Source: an uncultured Actinomyces sp.
Lineage (GTDB): Bacteria; Actinomycetota; Actinomycetes; Actinomycetales; Actinomycetaceae
Reading direction: 5' to 3'
DNA length: 64,000 nt
Assembly (NCBI GenBank): GCA_938014245.1
Contig: CALLSD010000046.1
Location: 11,231-75,230 of the forward strand
The notes under the pieces were generated by a model that was not told where the DNA came from, ran no database searches, and saw only the letters and a program-made list of their open reading frames with translations. Both the position numbers and the translations under genes were made by a program. This document shows positions 8,692 to 17,572 of the stretch, in pieces. Every line of letters starts with the position of its first letter. Position 1 is the first letter of the stretch.

Positions 8692-10005
8692 ATGCGCATT
8701 GATCTGATCAGTATTTTCCCGCAGTACTTTTCTGTTCTTGACCTTTCCCTCATGGGTAAAGCAAGAACTAGTGGGCACTTAGATATTCGCGTTCATGATT
8801 TGCGCGAATGGACTCACGATCGCCACCGAACAGTTGACGACACTCCCTACGGTGGTGGCGCCGGAATGGTCATGAAGCCCGATGTCTGGGGTGAGGCGCT
8901 CGACGACATTGTCGGTGACTCCACAAATTGCGTTTTAGCCGTCCCCACTCCCTCCGGTATTCCTTTTACCCAAAAGAAGGCCCAAGAACTCGCAGGTTTT
9001 GATCGCATCATTGTGGCGTGCGGGCGCTACGAAGGGATCGACCAACGCGTCGCTGACCACTACCGAAGCCGCGGCCTCGTCGTTGAAGAATTTTCGATCG
9101 GCGATTATGTCCTCAACGGGGGAGAAGTGGCCGCGCTCGTGCTTGTCGAGGCCGTTGGACGCTTGCTTGACGGTGTGATCGGGAATCCTGATTCTTTGGT
9201 TGAGGAATCACACAGTGGCATTGGACTCTTGGAGTACCCTGTCTACACGAAACCTCAGTCGTGGCGAGGGCTTGAGGTTCCATCGGTTCTCATGAGCGGA
9301 GATCACGCGAAGATCGAACGATGGAGGAGTGACCGTTCGCTTGAACGAACCACTCGCCGACGTCCCGACATTATTTCGCGTATCGATCCACATCAGCTTT
9401 CAACTCGCGACCGTGAAGTTATTGCGGCGCACGGCCTGCTCGTTTGCGATGATGGGTTCAGGACTGTTGAGATTCGTCGCGCGAAGAAAGAAGAGGCCGA
9501 GGTAATCAGTGCGCTTGCCTCACGAACCTTCCCCCTCGCCGTGCCTGATATGATCCCCGCCGAGGCCGCGCAGGACTTTATCCGCACGGGGCTGACTCCC
9601 GAGGTTTTTGCGAAGTATCTTGCTGATGAACGCGCGCGGTGCTTTGTTGCCTGCAGCGACGGAGTACTCATTGCCTATTCTCTAGTCTTCCTTAATGCTC
9701 CAGCAGATATGCCGAGGGGAAATGGAAAATACCCCCTTGACGAGCATGCGGCATACCTATCGAAGTGCTATGCGGATCTCGATGTGCACGGCAGCGGAAT
9801 CGCGGGAGCTTTGCTTGAGCACACGATTGAGGCAGTTCGCCAAGAAGGCGCGACGCAGATCGTCTTGGGAACCCACATCTACAACGAGCGCGCGCAGCGT
9901 TTCTATCGCAAACACGGTTTCAAGAAGACCGGGCGACGTCATTTCCGACTCAATGATCACGTCGATGCCTCCGATGTGGTGATGGTTCGCCCTGAAGGCG
10001 TCTAA
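8692..10005 (+). CDS. trmD: TrmD tRNA (guanine37-N1) methyltransferase fused to a GNAT acetyltransferase domain
   Basis: 437 residues, much longer than ordinary TrmD (about 240-270). Residues 1-245 are Trm[14 protein letters not shown] start, [13 protein letters not shown], knot motifs GRYEGIDQR (about 112) and [10 protein letters not shown] (about 137), and [11 protein letters not shown]. TrmD methylates G37 of tRNAs with S-adenosylmethionine to prevent frameshifting. From about residue 258 a GNAT domain begins ([14 protein letters not shown]), with the acetyl-CoA loop [15 protein letters not shown] (about 361-375) and [17 protein letters not shown] near the end. The frame is uninterrupted, with no internal start that has a good ribosome site at the junction. 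The acetyl acceptor is unknown. Confidence 0.93.
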   Translation: MRIDLISIFPQYFSVLDLSLMGKARTSGHLDIRVHDLREWTHDRHRTVDDTPYGGGAGMVMKPDVWGEALDDIVGDSTNCVLAVPTPSGIPFTQKKAQELAGFDRIIVACGRYEGIDQRVADHYRSRGLVVEEFSIGDYVLNGGEVAALVLVEAVGRLLDGVIGNPDSLVEESHSGIGLLEYPVYTKPQSWRGLEVPSVLMSGDHAKIERWRSDRSLERTTRRRPDIISRIDPHQLSTRDREVIAAHGLLVCDDGFRTVEIRRAKKEEAEVISALASRTFPLAVPDMIPAEAAQDFIRTGLTPEVFAKYLADERARCFVACSDGVLIAYSLVFLNAPADMPRGNGKYPLDEHAAYLSKCYADLDVHGSGIAGALLEHTIEAVRQEGATQIVLGTHIYNERAQRFYRKHGFKKTGRRHFRLNDHVDASDVVMVRPEGV

Positions 10006-10218
10006 CTCGCTCTTCCGTAAGGCAAATCACCGTTTTTCGGGAAGGTTTTTTCTCTTGGCACTGTTCTTTTCCTCAAAGAATGTGGCAAACTTGAACGGTC
10101 TGTGTGTGGCGTAACCTGCCGCGGGGGGCCGCCGGATCATACGGACATATTCACGATCGCAGGCTTGACCTGCCGAAGAGACGTGACTGACCTGCGGCAG
10201 AAGCGTCAAGGAGTAAAC

Positions 10219-10575
10219 ATGCAAAAGCTGGACGCCGTCGATGCAGCTTCGCTGCGCGAAGACATCCCTGCTTTCCGTTCCGGTGACACCGTCAAGGTTC
10301 ACGTGAAGGTTATCGAAGGTAACCGTTCGCGTATCCAGGTTTTCCAGGGCGTCGTTATCGCTCGCCGTGGCCACGGTGTGTCCGAAACCTTCACCGTCCG
10401 TAAGGTTTCCTTCGGTGTCGGTGTTGAGCGTACCTTCCCCCTGCACGCACCGACGATCGACAAGATCGAAGTTGTCGTCAAGGGTGATGTGCGCCGCGCA
10501 AAGCTCTACTACCTGCGTGAGCGCCACGGTAAGGCTGCAAAGATCAAGGAGCACCGCTCCGGATCTGCCGAGTGA
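10219..10575 (+). CDS. rplS: 50S ribosomal protein L19
   Basis: 118 residues from the ATG at 10219, five bases after AAGGAG; this gives [19 protein letters not shown], the normal L19 length. Upstream in-frame codons to 10102 belong to the leader. Family motifs include [34 protein letters not shown] and [18 protein letters not shown]19 lies at the 30S-50S interface. The 213-base gap after trmD is unusually long for this operon and suggests its own promoter and a leader; a CTGCCG/CGGCAG inverted repeat brackets the last part of that leader. Confidence 0.97.
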   Translation: MQKLDAVDAASLREDIPAFRSGDTVKVHVKVIEGNRSRIQVFQGVVIARRGHGVSETFTVRKVSFGVGVERTFPLHAPTIDKIEVVVKGDVRRAKLYYLRERHGKAAKIKEHRSGSAE

Positions 10576-10591
10576 CACTCGCTCGCGATTT

Positions 10592-10622
10592 AAGCCCGGT
10601 ATCCTTAAGGATGCCGGGTTTT
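10592..10622 (+). terminator. Terminator after rplS
   Basis: CCCGGTATCC, a TTAA loop and GGATGCCGGG (one G-T pair), followed by TTTT at 10619-10622. It begins about 17 bases after the rplS stop and is a textbook intrinsic terminator. Confidence 0.8.
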
Positions 10623-10669
10623 CGCATACGTGTGAGAATTTACGGTAGTAAAAGGAAAGGGATCCGACT

Positions 10670-11422
10670 ATGAGCCGCCGTGGAACGCGCGAAAAAAGTG
10701 TACGAATGCCAGTCGCTCACGGCCCCTCGATCAAAGACATCGAGCGTGCTGAGCTTCGCGCACGCAAGAACCCTCTCAATTGGCTGCGGGAGATGGCGAT
10801 CATCGTCATCTGCGCCCTTGTCATTTCTTCGCTGCTTCGTGCTTTCCTTGTCCAGGTCTTCTGGATCCCTTCCGCCTCGATGCGCAACACCTTGATCGAA
10901 CACGATCGCATCGCGGTTTCTCGAATCTCTCAGTACACCGGTGATATTCAGCGTGGCGATGTGGTCGTCTTTGACGACACTCTCGGGTGGCTGTCGAAAA
11001 ATGACACGAAGAACTCAAGCCCGCTTCGAAAGATCGCAGAATTTACGGGAATCCTTCCTGCCGGCGGTGAACAGACCTTGGTCAAGCGCGTGATTGGACT
11101 GGGCGGGGACCACGTCACCTGTTGTACGGCAGAAGGCAAGATCGAAGTTAACGGTGTCGCGATTAGCGAACCCTACCTTGCCAGCTCAGGTCCGGCCTCG
11201 TCGATGACTTTTGACGTTACGGTCCCCGAAGGGCACCTGTGGGTGATGGGGGATAACCGAACGAACTCGGCAGATTCTCGCTACCACATGGGGAACGGAC
11301 AATCTCCCTACGTTCCCGAAAGCGCAGTGGTGGGGCGAGCATTTGCGGTGATTTGGCCGACCAACCGCCTTACCTGGCTTGGAGATCGCTCGGTTTTCTC
11401 CGGAGTTCCTGATCCTCAATGA
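10670..11422 (+). CDS. lepB: Signal peptidase I
   Basis: 250 residues. Type I signal peptidase cleaves exported preproteins on the outer face of the membrane with a Ser-Lys dyad. A transmembrane helix spans about 42-61, followed by PSASM with nucleophile Ser70 and LVKRVIGLGGD with general base Lys139; box E is GDNRTNSADSR (about 194-204). The 40-residue cytosolic N-terminus is basic and typical of actinobacteria. ATG at 10670 follows GGAAAGGGA. The stop overlaps the rnhB start (ATGA at 11419), so the two are coupled. Confidence 0.95.
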   Translation: MSRRGTREKSVRMPVAHGPSIKDIERAELRARKNPLNWLREMAIIVICALVISSLLRAFLVQVFWIPSASMRNTLIEHDRIAVSRISQYTGDIQRGDVVVFDDTLGWLSKNDTKNSSPLRKIAEFTGILPAGGEQTLVKRVIGLGGDHVTCCTAEGKIEVNGVAISEPYLASSGPASSMTFDVTVPEGHLWVMGDNRTNSADSRYHMGNGQSPYVPESAVVGRAFAVIWPTNRLTWLGDRSVFSGVPDPQ

Positions 11423-12126
11423 CGTCCTCTTCGCAGGCGCCTCGACAGCGCTCAGCTAAGCTGCAGCCCACGCGTGAGTGGGAGCAAGAACTGCAGTCTC
11501 GTTTCGGCGTTGTTGCAGGAATGGACGAGGTCGGGCGAGGTGCACTTGCAGGCCCGGTGTGCGTTGGTCTTGCTTTTGCGCCTCCTACCGGAGACGATGT
11601 TCTTCCCGGGCTTGCCGATTCAAAAATGCTCAGTATTCGTGCGCGCGAGGCCTTATATGAGCCGGTTTATCAGTGGAGTCCCTGCATTGAAATCGGGCAG
11701 GCCAGTAACACTGAGATTGATCGTTTTGGAATTGTTGCGGCCTTGAGGCTGGCGGGGCGCCGAGCCATGAAGGCTGCACAGGCTCGTGGTTTCAATGCCG
11801 ATGTCATCATTTTGGATGGAAGCCATGATTGGCTGAGCGACTCGCCGGATCTTTTTGCCAGTTTTGACGGTCCTTCCTATCCCGATATCGCTGTTCCACC
11901 TGTTGTGACACGGGTAAAAGCGGATGCACATTGTGCGGTTGTATCGGCAGCGTCTGTTGCAGCGAAGGTGTATCGCGACCGCTTGATGATGGAGTGTGAG
12001 GACCCGGGGTATGACTGGGCCGGGAACAAAGGGTATTCCTCCGCGGCTCATATTCGCGGGCTCCGCGAGCTGGGGGCTTCTGACTTTCATCGACGCTCGT
12101 GGAAACTTCCGGGTGTCGACGAATAA
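11419..12126 (+). CDS. rnhB: Ribonuclease HII
   Basis: 235 residues. RNase HII nicks at ribonucleotides in DNA. Active-site residues appear in GMDEVGRGALAGPV (Asp36, Glu37), VIILDGSHD (about 131) and RVKADAHCAVVSAASVAAKVYRD (about 163). ATG overlaps the lepB stop by four bases. The N-terminal 25 residues are a polar extension. Order lepB-rnhB-DUF2469-yraN-comM-dprA is a common actinobacterial cluster. Confidence 0.95.
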   Translation: MTSSSQAPRQRSAKLQPTREWEQELQSRFGVVAGMDEVGRGALAGPVCVGLAFAPPTGDDVLPGLADSKMLSIRAREALYEPVYQWSPCIEIGQASNTEIDRFGIVAALRLAGRRAMKAAQARGFNADVIILDGSHDWLSDSPDLFASFDGPSYPDIAVPPVVTRVKADAHCAVVSAASVAAKVYRDRLMMECEDPGYDWAGNKGYSSAAHIRGLRELGASDFHRRSWKLPGVDE

Positions 12127-12174
12127 AAGACACTGCGGCCCTCTAAGATACTGAGAGCAACACAGGAGGCCGTC

Positions 12175-12474
12175 ATGTCGAACGATATTGAATCTTACGA
12201 GAATAATCTCGAACTAGCGCTTTTCCGCGAATATCGCGACGTCATCGGACTCTTTAAGTACGTTGTCGAAACCGAACGCCGTTTCTACCTGTGCAATCAC
12301 GTTGATGTACAAGCTCGACCTGTTGGCGGCGATATTTTCTTTGAGCTGACCCTGACCGACGCCTGGGTCTGGGATATCTATCGTTCTTCGCGTTTCGTTC
12401 ACTCTGTCCGCGTTGTTACCTACAAGGACGTCAACGTCGAGGAGCTTAACAAGCCTGAACTTCCTCTTGCTTAA
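12175..12474 (+). CDS. DUF2469 family conserved actinobacterial protein
   Basis: 99 residues, acidic and aromatic-rich: YENNLELALFREYRDVIGLF at the N-terminus and VWDIYRSSRFVHSVRVVTYKDVNVEEL near the C-terminus match the DUF2469 pattern. Function is unknown. An excellent Shine-Dalgarno (CAGGAGG) precedes the ATG at 12175. It lies between rnhB and yraN, its usual place, suggesting a tie to nucleic-acid housekeeping, though this rests on context only. Confidence 0.88.
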   Translation: MSNDIESYENNLELALFREYRDVIGLFKYVVETERRFYLCNHVDVQARPVGGDIFFELTLTDAWVWDIYRSSRFVHSVRVVTYKDVNVEELNKPELPLA

Positions 12475-12536
12475 GGACGGTATAGCAAGGTTCCGCCGCA
12501 GGAACCTGGTGACCTATTGTTGTTCAGGAAACGGTT

Positions 12537-12545
12537 TTATCCACA
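12537..12545 (+). other. Perfect DnaA box in an intergenic region
   Basis: TTATCCACA matches the DnaA consensus exactly and lies in the 164-base gap between the DUF2469 gene and yraN. A related TTCCCACAG sits about 25 bases further on. No AT-rich unwinding element or box cluster is present, so this is not an origin; it could be a titration or regulatory site, or chance. Confidence 0.35.
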
Positions 12546-12638
12546 GGGTGATCTCTGAACGGCGTTTCCCACAGATTCCCCGTCCTACCTAATTTTTGCT
12601 TGCTGTACCTGCCATTCTTCCTCTCAAGGGAAGGAGTA

Positions 12639-13043
12639 ATGGTGGATCACAGGAAATACCTTGGCCAGGCAGGGGAGGAGTATGCCTGCCGCTTCATCGA
12701 AGACAACGGCCTAGAAGTTCTTGAACGGAATTGGCGTGATTCGCGGCGCGGAGAACTCGACATCCTTGCGCGTGAGGGGCACACAGCTGTTGTTGTCGAG
12801 GTCCGCACACGAATCGGCACAACGTATGGGAGTGCTCTGGAGTCTGTTGACACTCGCAAAGTGCTCCAGTTGCGGCGCCTTGCTGCCCGATGGGCACATC
12901 AGCACTCCTCCTTTTCCAAGCTCCGCATTGATGTCATTGCTCTGACTGTCCCTCGCGGGTGCGCAGAAGAAGTGCGCGAAGGCGGGAGAGCCGATTTCGA
13001 TCGCTATCCACCGAAAATCGAGTGGGTCAGGGGCATCGCATGA
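12639..13043 (+). CDS. UPF0102 / YraN family nuclease-fold protein
   Basis: 134 residues from ATG 12639 (GTG 12642 fits the AAGGAG spacing slightly better). The protein has a restriction-endonuclease-like fold signature: GQAGEEYACRFIEDNGLEVLERNWR then RRGELDILAREG and VVVEVRTR, which contains the family E...D...ExK-like arrangement with Arg in place of the usual Lys. The physiological role of this family is unresolved; it lies next to comM and dprA, which act on DNA uptake and recombination. The stop overlaps the comM start (ATGA at 13040). Confidence 0.88.
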   Translation: MVDHRKYLGQAGEEYACRFIEDNGLEVLERNWRDSRRGELDILAREGHTAVVVEVRTRIGTTYGSALESVDTRKVLQLRRLAARWAHQHSSFSKLRIDVIALTVPRGCAEEVREGGRADFDRYPPKIEWVRGIA

Positions 13044-14614
13044 GTTCCTTCCTTGCGCGCACGCGAGCTGTCGCTTTGGTTGGCCTCGATGGGACCATCG
13101 TCGATGTCGAAACACACGTGGGGCGCGGACTAGTGACCTTTACCCTCGTTGGGCTGCCAGATGCCTCTCTGCGAGAAGCGCGCGATCGCGTTCGCTCAGC
13201 GCTTCAAGCGTGTGAACTGGAAGTACTGGATCGCCATGTGACAGTGGGGCTTTCACCTGCCGGTTTACCCAAATCAGGTTCGGGTTTTGACTTCGCGATC
13301 GCTGTATCCATTCTTCTTGCCTCGTCAAAGATCAGAGCTCAAGGCGTCGCTGGAGAAATCTTCATCGGTGAACTGGGACTGGATGGAAGTCTTCATACCA
13401 TTCCTGGAGTCCTGCCAGCAGTGATTGCGGCCAGGCGCGCTGGGATCTCTCGGGTCTATGTTCCACAGGAGGCGCGCGAAGAAGCTTCACTTGTGCCGGG
13501 AATTGAGGTGCGCTCCTTTGCCCATCTTGCAGATTTTGTTCGCGCATGTGGAGGAGAAGCAACCCGAGCTCGGATCGTGGGCGTTTCTGGAAACACAGGA
13601 TCGCGGCCACAACGAAATGAATCAGGAGAAAAATCGGGTCTGACTCGCGCTGAGATCGACTTTTCTCAAGTTCGCGGGCACAACGCTGCCGTGGACGCTG
13701 TTGCTCTTGCTGCGGCGGGCGGCCACCATCTGATGCTGATTGGTGAACCGGGAAGTGGGAAAACGATGATCGCTTCTCGAATTCCTTCGATTCTTCCAGA
13801 GTTAAGCGAGAGTGATGCTCTGACCGCAAGTGCGATTCATTCCCTTGCCGGGGATCTTCCTGCAGGTGGGTTGCTTGACCATGCGCCTTTTCAATCCCCT
13901 CATCACTCCATGTCGATTCCTGCGATGGTCGGTGGTGGAAGTAGCTGTATTCGTCCGGGAGCTGTGTCTCTTGCCCACGGAGGAGTTCTCTTTCTCGATG
14001 AGGCCACTGAATTTGCGCCCGCGGTCTTGGACTCATTACGCCAGCCCATTGAATCTGGTTGGGTCAGAATCCAGCGTTCGGGCCATGTTGCGTCCTATCC
14101 CGCGTCCTTTCAATTAGTTTTGGCGACGAATCCATGCCCGTGTGGACATCTAGGCGGACGAACGAAGAGTTGCACGTGTTCGTCCCTGCAACGACGGCGC
14201 TATTTGGGGCGCCTCTCGGGACCTCTCATCGATCGTATTGACATCACTTTGTCGATGAGGGTACCCACACAAGCCGACTTGAAATGCGCTGCAGACTTCA
14301 CCTCCGCATCTTTGAAGGAACAAGTTTGCGAGGCTCGCGAACGAGCGTTGCGGCGATTGCGAGATACTCCCTGGAAGCTCAATCGGGACGTGGACGGTTC
14401 GTGGATCCGTTCGACACACCCACCTTCGGAACGGATTTTGTCCCTAATAGATCGCTCTGTTGACCGGGGAGAACTTTCCATGCGAGGCGCAGATCGCCTT
14501 CTTCGACTGATGTGGACCTGTGCTGATTTCTCTGGAAAAAACACGATCGGGCTGGAGGAATTCTCCTGCGCACTCCAGCTTCGCCAAGGAGGCGAACACT
14601 ATGGAATCGGATAA
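13040..14614 (+). CDS. comM: ComM-family magnesium-chelatase-like AAA+ ATPase
   Basis: 524 residues from ATG 13040, coupled to yraN by ATGA. ComM is a hexameric AAA+ helicase that promotes branch migration during natural transformation and recombination. The N-terminal LonC-like domain (ALVGLDGTIVDVETHVGRGL, SPAGLPKSGSGFDFAIAVSIL) is followed by the AAA module with Walker A GEPGSGKTM (about 234-242), Walker B GGVLFLDEA, and a four-Cys zinc-binding cluster (NPCPCGHLGGRTKSCTC). The C-terminal helical lid ends ALQLRQ. The last 14 bases overlap dprA. Confidence 0.94.
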   Translation: MSSFLARTRAVALVGLDGTIVDVETHVGRGLVTFTLVGLPDASLREARDRVRSALQACELEVLDRHVTVGLSPAGLPKSGSGFDFAIAVSILLASSKIRAQGVAGEIFIGELGLDGSLHTIPGVLPAVIAARRAGISRVYVPQEAREEASLVPGIEVRSFAHLADFVRACGGEATRARIVGVSGNTGSRPQRNESGEKSGLTRAEIDFSQVRGHNAAVDAVALAAAGGHHLMLIGEPGSGKTMIASRIPSILPELSESDALTASAIHSLAGDLPAGGLLDHAPFQSPHHSMSIPAMVGGGSSCIRPGAVSLAHGGVLFLDEATEFAPAVLDSLRQPIESGWVRIQRSGHVASYPASFQLVLATNPCPCGHLGGRTKSCTCSSLQRRRYLGRLSGPLIDRIDITLSMRVPTQADLKCAADFTSASLKEQVCEARERALRRLRDTPWKLNRDVDGSWIRSTHPPSERILSLIDRSVDRGELSMRGADRLLRLMWTCADFSGKNTIGLEEFSCALQLRQGGEHYGIG

Positions 14615-15758
14615 TCAGCAACTGCTGGACGAGGTGTGGTGGAACTGCATCAGCGAGCCCGCGGATACCCAACTTGAAGCTCTTCGAAGCGCATTGGGTG
14701 ATGAAGAAGCGAAGCGCTGGCTCCTTGCAGAGCAGGTCTCTATCCCTGGCACACTCAGAAGCATTGAAGATGCTTACAGGTCTTGTTGGAAAAGATGGAG
14801 GCCCCGGGCTCTTGCGGCTCAACCCGACGTCGAGCTGGCCATCTTGGAAAAAATCGGTGGCCACATCGTCTTGCCAAAAGATGACAAGTGGCCGAAGGGC
14901 TTTGTCAAACTTGGGCAGAGCGCGCCTCGAATGCTCTGGGTTCTCGGGGAGCTCTCGACGCGGTCGTCAATTGCGATTGTGGGCGCTCGCGCGTCTTCAA
15001 ACTACGGGAACAGCGTTGCTCGTGAACTTTCCCGAGAGCTTTCTCATCGGGGATTCGGCACAATTTCTGGCGGAGCGATCGGTATTGACTCCTATGTTCA
15101 CCAGGGGAGCGTTGACGTAGCTGGCTACACATGTGCGTTCATGGCTGGTGGATTGGGCAATCTCTATCCCGCATGCAACACGGATCTCTTTCGAACGATC
15201 CTTGCCTGTGGGGGTGCGCTCATCTCTGAAGTTCCATGCACATTCCGCCCTGCAAAGTGGCGATTCTTGGGAAGAAACCGCTTGATTGCAGCAGCTGCAA
15301 GCGGAGTTGTCGTTGTCGAGGCCTCACCGCGTTCAGGGGCGCTGGCTACCTCTCGCTGGGCGCTCGAGCAAGGAACACCCGTTGGTGGGATCCCCGGATC
15401 TGTACATTCCGAAGCTTCGCGCGGGGTCCATGATTTGCTTCGCAATGGGGGAACTCTAATCCGTGACTATGCCGATGTCCTCGAAATGATAGGGGAGGGG
15501 AACACTTCACAGATCCAAGAGCTTCCATTGTTCGGAGAACCTACTGCTCCTGATGGCCTTGTTGATTCCCTCGAACCGCTGCTGCGCCGCGTCTATGAGG
15601 CTCTTCCCCAAAGACGCTCCATGACGACCGAGCGTCTTGCCGTTGCGGCTGGCCTCGATGAAGAATCCGTTAAGGTCGCTCTAGCTCGACTTCAGCTCAG
15701 TGCATTCGTCGGTGTCGATGAGCGCGGCTGGCATCGCAGTCTTGGGCAAGCTCGATAG
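14601..15758 (+). CDS. dprA: DNA-processing protein DprA
   Basis: 385 residues. DprA protects incoming single strands and loads RecA. ATG at 14601 follows AAGGAGG by eight bases inside the end of comM. The Rossmann fold shows IVGARASSNYG (about 127), GGAIGID (about 157), AGGLGNLYP, RNRLIAAAA (about 225) and SGALATSRWALEQG. A winged-helix C-terminal domain follows (about 325-385, SMTTERLAVAAGLDEESVKVAL). A GGCAAG/CTTGCC repeat spans the stop. It sits in the comM-dprA competence pair and directly precedes a tyrosine recombinase. Confidence 0.94.
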   Translation: MESDNQQLLDEVWWNCISEPADTQLEALRSALGDEEAKRWLLAEQVSIPGTLRSIEDAYRSCWKRWRPRALAAQPDVELAILEKIGGHIVLPKDDKWPKGFVKLGQSAPRMLWVLGELSTRSSIAIVGARASSNYGNSVARELSRELSHRGFGTISGGAIGIDSYVHQGSVDVAGYTCAFMAGGLGNLYPACNTDLFRTILACGGALISEVPCTFRPAKWRFLGRNRLIAAAASGVVVVEASPRSGALATSRWALEQGTPVGGIPGSVHSEASRGVHDLLRNGGTLIRDYADVLEMIGEGNTSQIQELPLFGEPTAPDGLVDSLEPLLRRVYEALPQRRSMTTERLAVAAGLDEESVKVALARLQLSAFVGVDERGWHRSLGQAR

Positions 15759-15767
15759 ACTTGCCCC

Positions 15768-16679
15768 GTGGAGGAGTCTTTGATCGATGCATGGGGCGTG
15801 TATTTGCGCGCCAATCTCGCGGTATCAGAGCACACCCTTCGCGCCTACATCAGTGATCTGCGTTCATTCACTACTTATTGTCAGGTCGGTGAACTCTCAA
15901 AAGAGAACATCCGCCGCGTCGTCACTCTTCGGGCCATTCGTTCCTGGCTCGCCAGTTTGGTTCAACAGGGGAAATCGCGATCGACAATCTCTCGCAGAAC
16001 GGCTTCAATTCGTTCCTTCACTGTCTGGGCATATCGCCGCGGGTACCTTGACAGCGATCCCGGATTGCTCGTGACCAGCGCTCGCGGGGACCAAAAACTT
16101 CCACAGGTTCAGACCCCTTCTGATACGGCTGAGCTCCTGTCTTTTGCAGCCACTCGTGCGCGTGAGGAAAATTCTCCGGCGACGATACGCGATTGGGCCA
16201 TCCTTGAGACGATCTACGCGACTGGTATTCGCGTGAGTGAAGTGTGCTCGCTGGAGACAACGTCGATTGACCAACAGGGCATGACATTAAGGGTGATCGG
16301 TAAGGGAAATAAAGAACGAGTCGTTCCTTTTACGCGTGCATGTTTGTCTGCACTGCAGGTATGGCTGTCTCAAGGTCGACCGAGTTTGGTGATTCCCGAG
16401 GCGGGACGTGCTCTCTTTGTTGGAGATAAGGGAAAGCGCATCGACCCTCGTGTGATCCGCGCGATGATCCATCGAATGTGCGCGCAGGCCGGTGTGCGAG
16501 ACCTTGCCCCTCACGCTCTTCGTCACACTGCAGCGACGCATATTCTGGCTGGAGGCGCAGACCTCAGGGCCGTGCAAGAAATGCTTGGACATTCTTCACT
16601 TCAAACAACTCAGCGTTATACGCATGTGGATGCTCAGCGCCTGAGCGCGATCTACAAACAAGCGCATCCTAGGGCTTAG
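15768..16679 (+). CDS. xerC: Tyrosine recombinase, XerC-like
   Basis: 303 residues, GTG start at 15768, nine bases after dprA. The SAM-like N-terminal domain (1-105) is followed by a catalytic domain with Arg in GIRVSEV (about 154), Lys in GKGNKERVVPF, HALRHTAATHIL (His250, Arg253), GHSSLQTTQRYTHV with His about 274 and nucleophile Tyr about 283. XerC/XerD resolve chromosome dimers at dif. Position after dprA and length of 300 favour the housekeeping XerC over a phage integrase; no attachment site or phage gene is near. Assignment as XerC rather than XerD is by context. Confidence 0.88.
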   Translation: MEESLIDAWGVYLRANLAVSEHTLRAYISDLRSFTTYCQVGELSKENIRRVVTLRAIRSWLASLVQQGKSRSTISRRTASIRSFTVWAYRRGYLDSDPGLLVTSARGDQKLPQVQTPSDTAELLSFAATRAREENSPATIRDWAILETIYATGIRVSEVCSLETTSIDQQGMTLRVIGKGNKERVVPFTRACLSALQVWLSQGRPSLVIPEAGRALFVGDKGKRIDPRVIRAMIHRMCAQAGVRDLAPHALRHTAATHILAGGADLRAVQEMLGHSSLQTTQRYTHVDAQRLSAIYKQAHPRA

Positions 16680-16682
16680 TGC

Positions 16683-17213
16683 TCATCGCAGAGTTTTCAG
16701 CCGTGGGTGTCCTTGGAGCATCCTGAGCGGATTGATGTAGCGGTAACGACTGACTTTCGCGCCCCAGTGAAGATCGCCTTTCTGCATATGCGAATCCTCC
16801 TGCTTGTGCGGGGCAATTTCACCGATGCGCTGCCCACGCTGCACGGCCTCGCCAATGCGGAGGGAAGAAGTTGCTGGCTCAAAGGTGGAATGGATTCCCG
16901 CACAATTGATGGAAAGAACCTCACGTCCGGCGAGCATCCCGGCAAAGACTACCGTTCCGTTGCACGGGGAGCGAAGCGAAGGATCCTCACTTCCGACCTT
17001 GACCCATATCCCTCGTGAGCCCGAAAGCCACGGCTTATCAGGTGGGGCAAAACCTTGAGTAAGAGTGAAAGGCTCGGAAAAAGGAAGAGCCCACACGGAA
17101 GATGCGCGCGGCATGGATGGCTGAGCTATTCCGGGGAAACAGAAGCTCCACGTGAAGACGAATATCGCCATACCGGGGATGATCCGCAGAAAGCTATACA
17201 CACGTTGATTCAT
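16683..17213 (-). CDS. Exported M23-type peptidase-like protein, metal site degenerate
   Basis: 176 residues from ATG 17213 (a TTG at 17228 is possible). Residues 1-31 form a signal peptide. The rest has the LytM fold pattern of actinobacterial M23 proteins: FTLTQGFAPP, SPCNGTVVFAG, RGQRIGEIAP, DLHWGAKV and YINPLRML. Three of four usual zinc ligands are altered: the HxxxD pair aligns to Ser66/Trp70 and the first His of HxH to Asp147; His149 remains. It is divergent from rpsB, a position where an M23 gene is found in other actinobacteria. Probably a peptidoglycan-binding or regulatory protein rather than an active endopeptidase. Confidence 0.75.
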   Translation of the reverse strand: MNQRVYSFLRIIPGMAIFVFTWSFCFPGIAQPSMPRASSVWALPFSEPFTLTQGFAPPDKPWLSGSRGIWVKVGSEDPSLRSPCNGTVVFAGMLAGREVLSINCAGIHSTFEPATSSLRIGEAVQRGQRIGEIAPHKQEDSHMQKGDLHWGAKVSRYRYINPLRMLQGHPRLKTLR

Positions 17214-17572
17214 GAATCTAGTGTGCAAATGGGGAAACGATGCGGGGTCTGCTAGATGAAATCTGTGGAAAACGCCGAGGGAGTGTCCTCCCTGTGGATA
17301 TAGGCATGTGAGCTATTGCAAGTGAAATGACTGCATTTCGTACCCCGCTGGGTCCGAAGAGCTAGGTGAGATGAGATAAGATTGGACAGCATTCGCTGTG
17401 CGAATGACTTCGCGTGCTATTTTCCGAGCACCTCACGGAAGTGAAAGTGCCGGGGCAGTTGCGTCACGGTCCAATGGGTCGCAACGTCATAGCACCAGGG
17501 CCGAAAAGGCACATTAACCGAGAAAACCGGGGGAAACCCCACGATCCCGCCCAGCGGGGAAAGGACGATGCA
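17214..17572. promoter_or_regulatory. Divergent control region between the M23-like gene and rpsB
   Basis: About 360 bases without a gene. It contains two one-mismatch DnaA-box-like sequences (TGTGGAAAA near 17264 and TGTGGATAT at 17293-17301), a possible -10 element TAAGAT (17377-17382) for rpsB, and a perfect 7-bp hairpin with a TGT loop (17390-17406) at the expected start of the leader. The long G/A-rich leader down to 17572 may carry S2 autoregulatory structure; this is inference. Confidence 0.4.

Noticed and set aside
15768..16679. Phage integrase interpretation of the tyrosine recombinase
   Set aside because: Length, conserved dprA neighbour and lack of any phage gene, tRNA or direct repeat nearby favour XerC.
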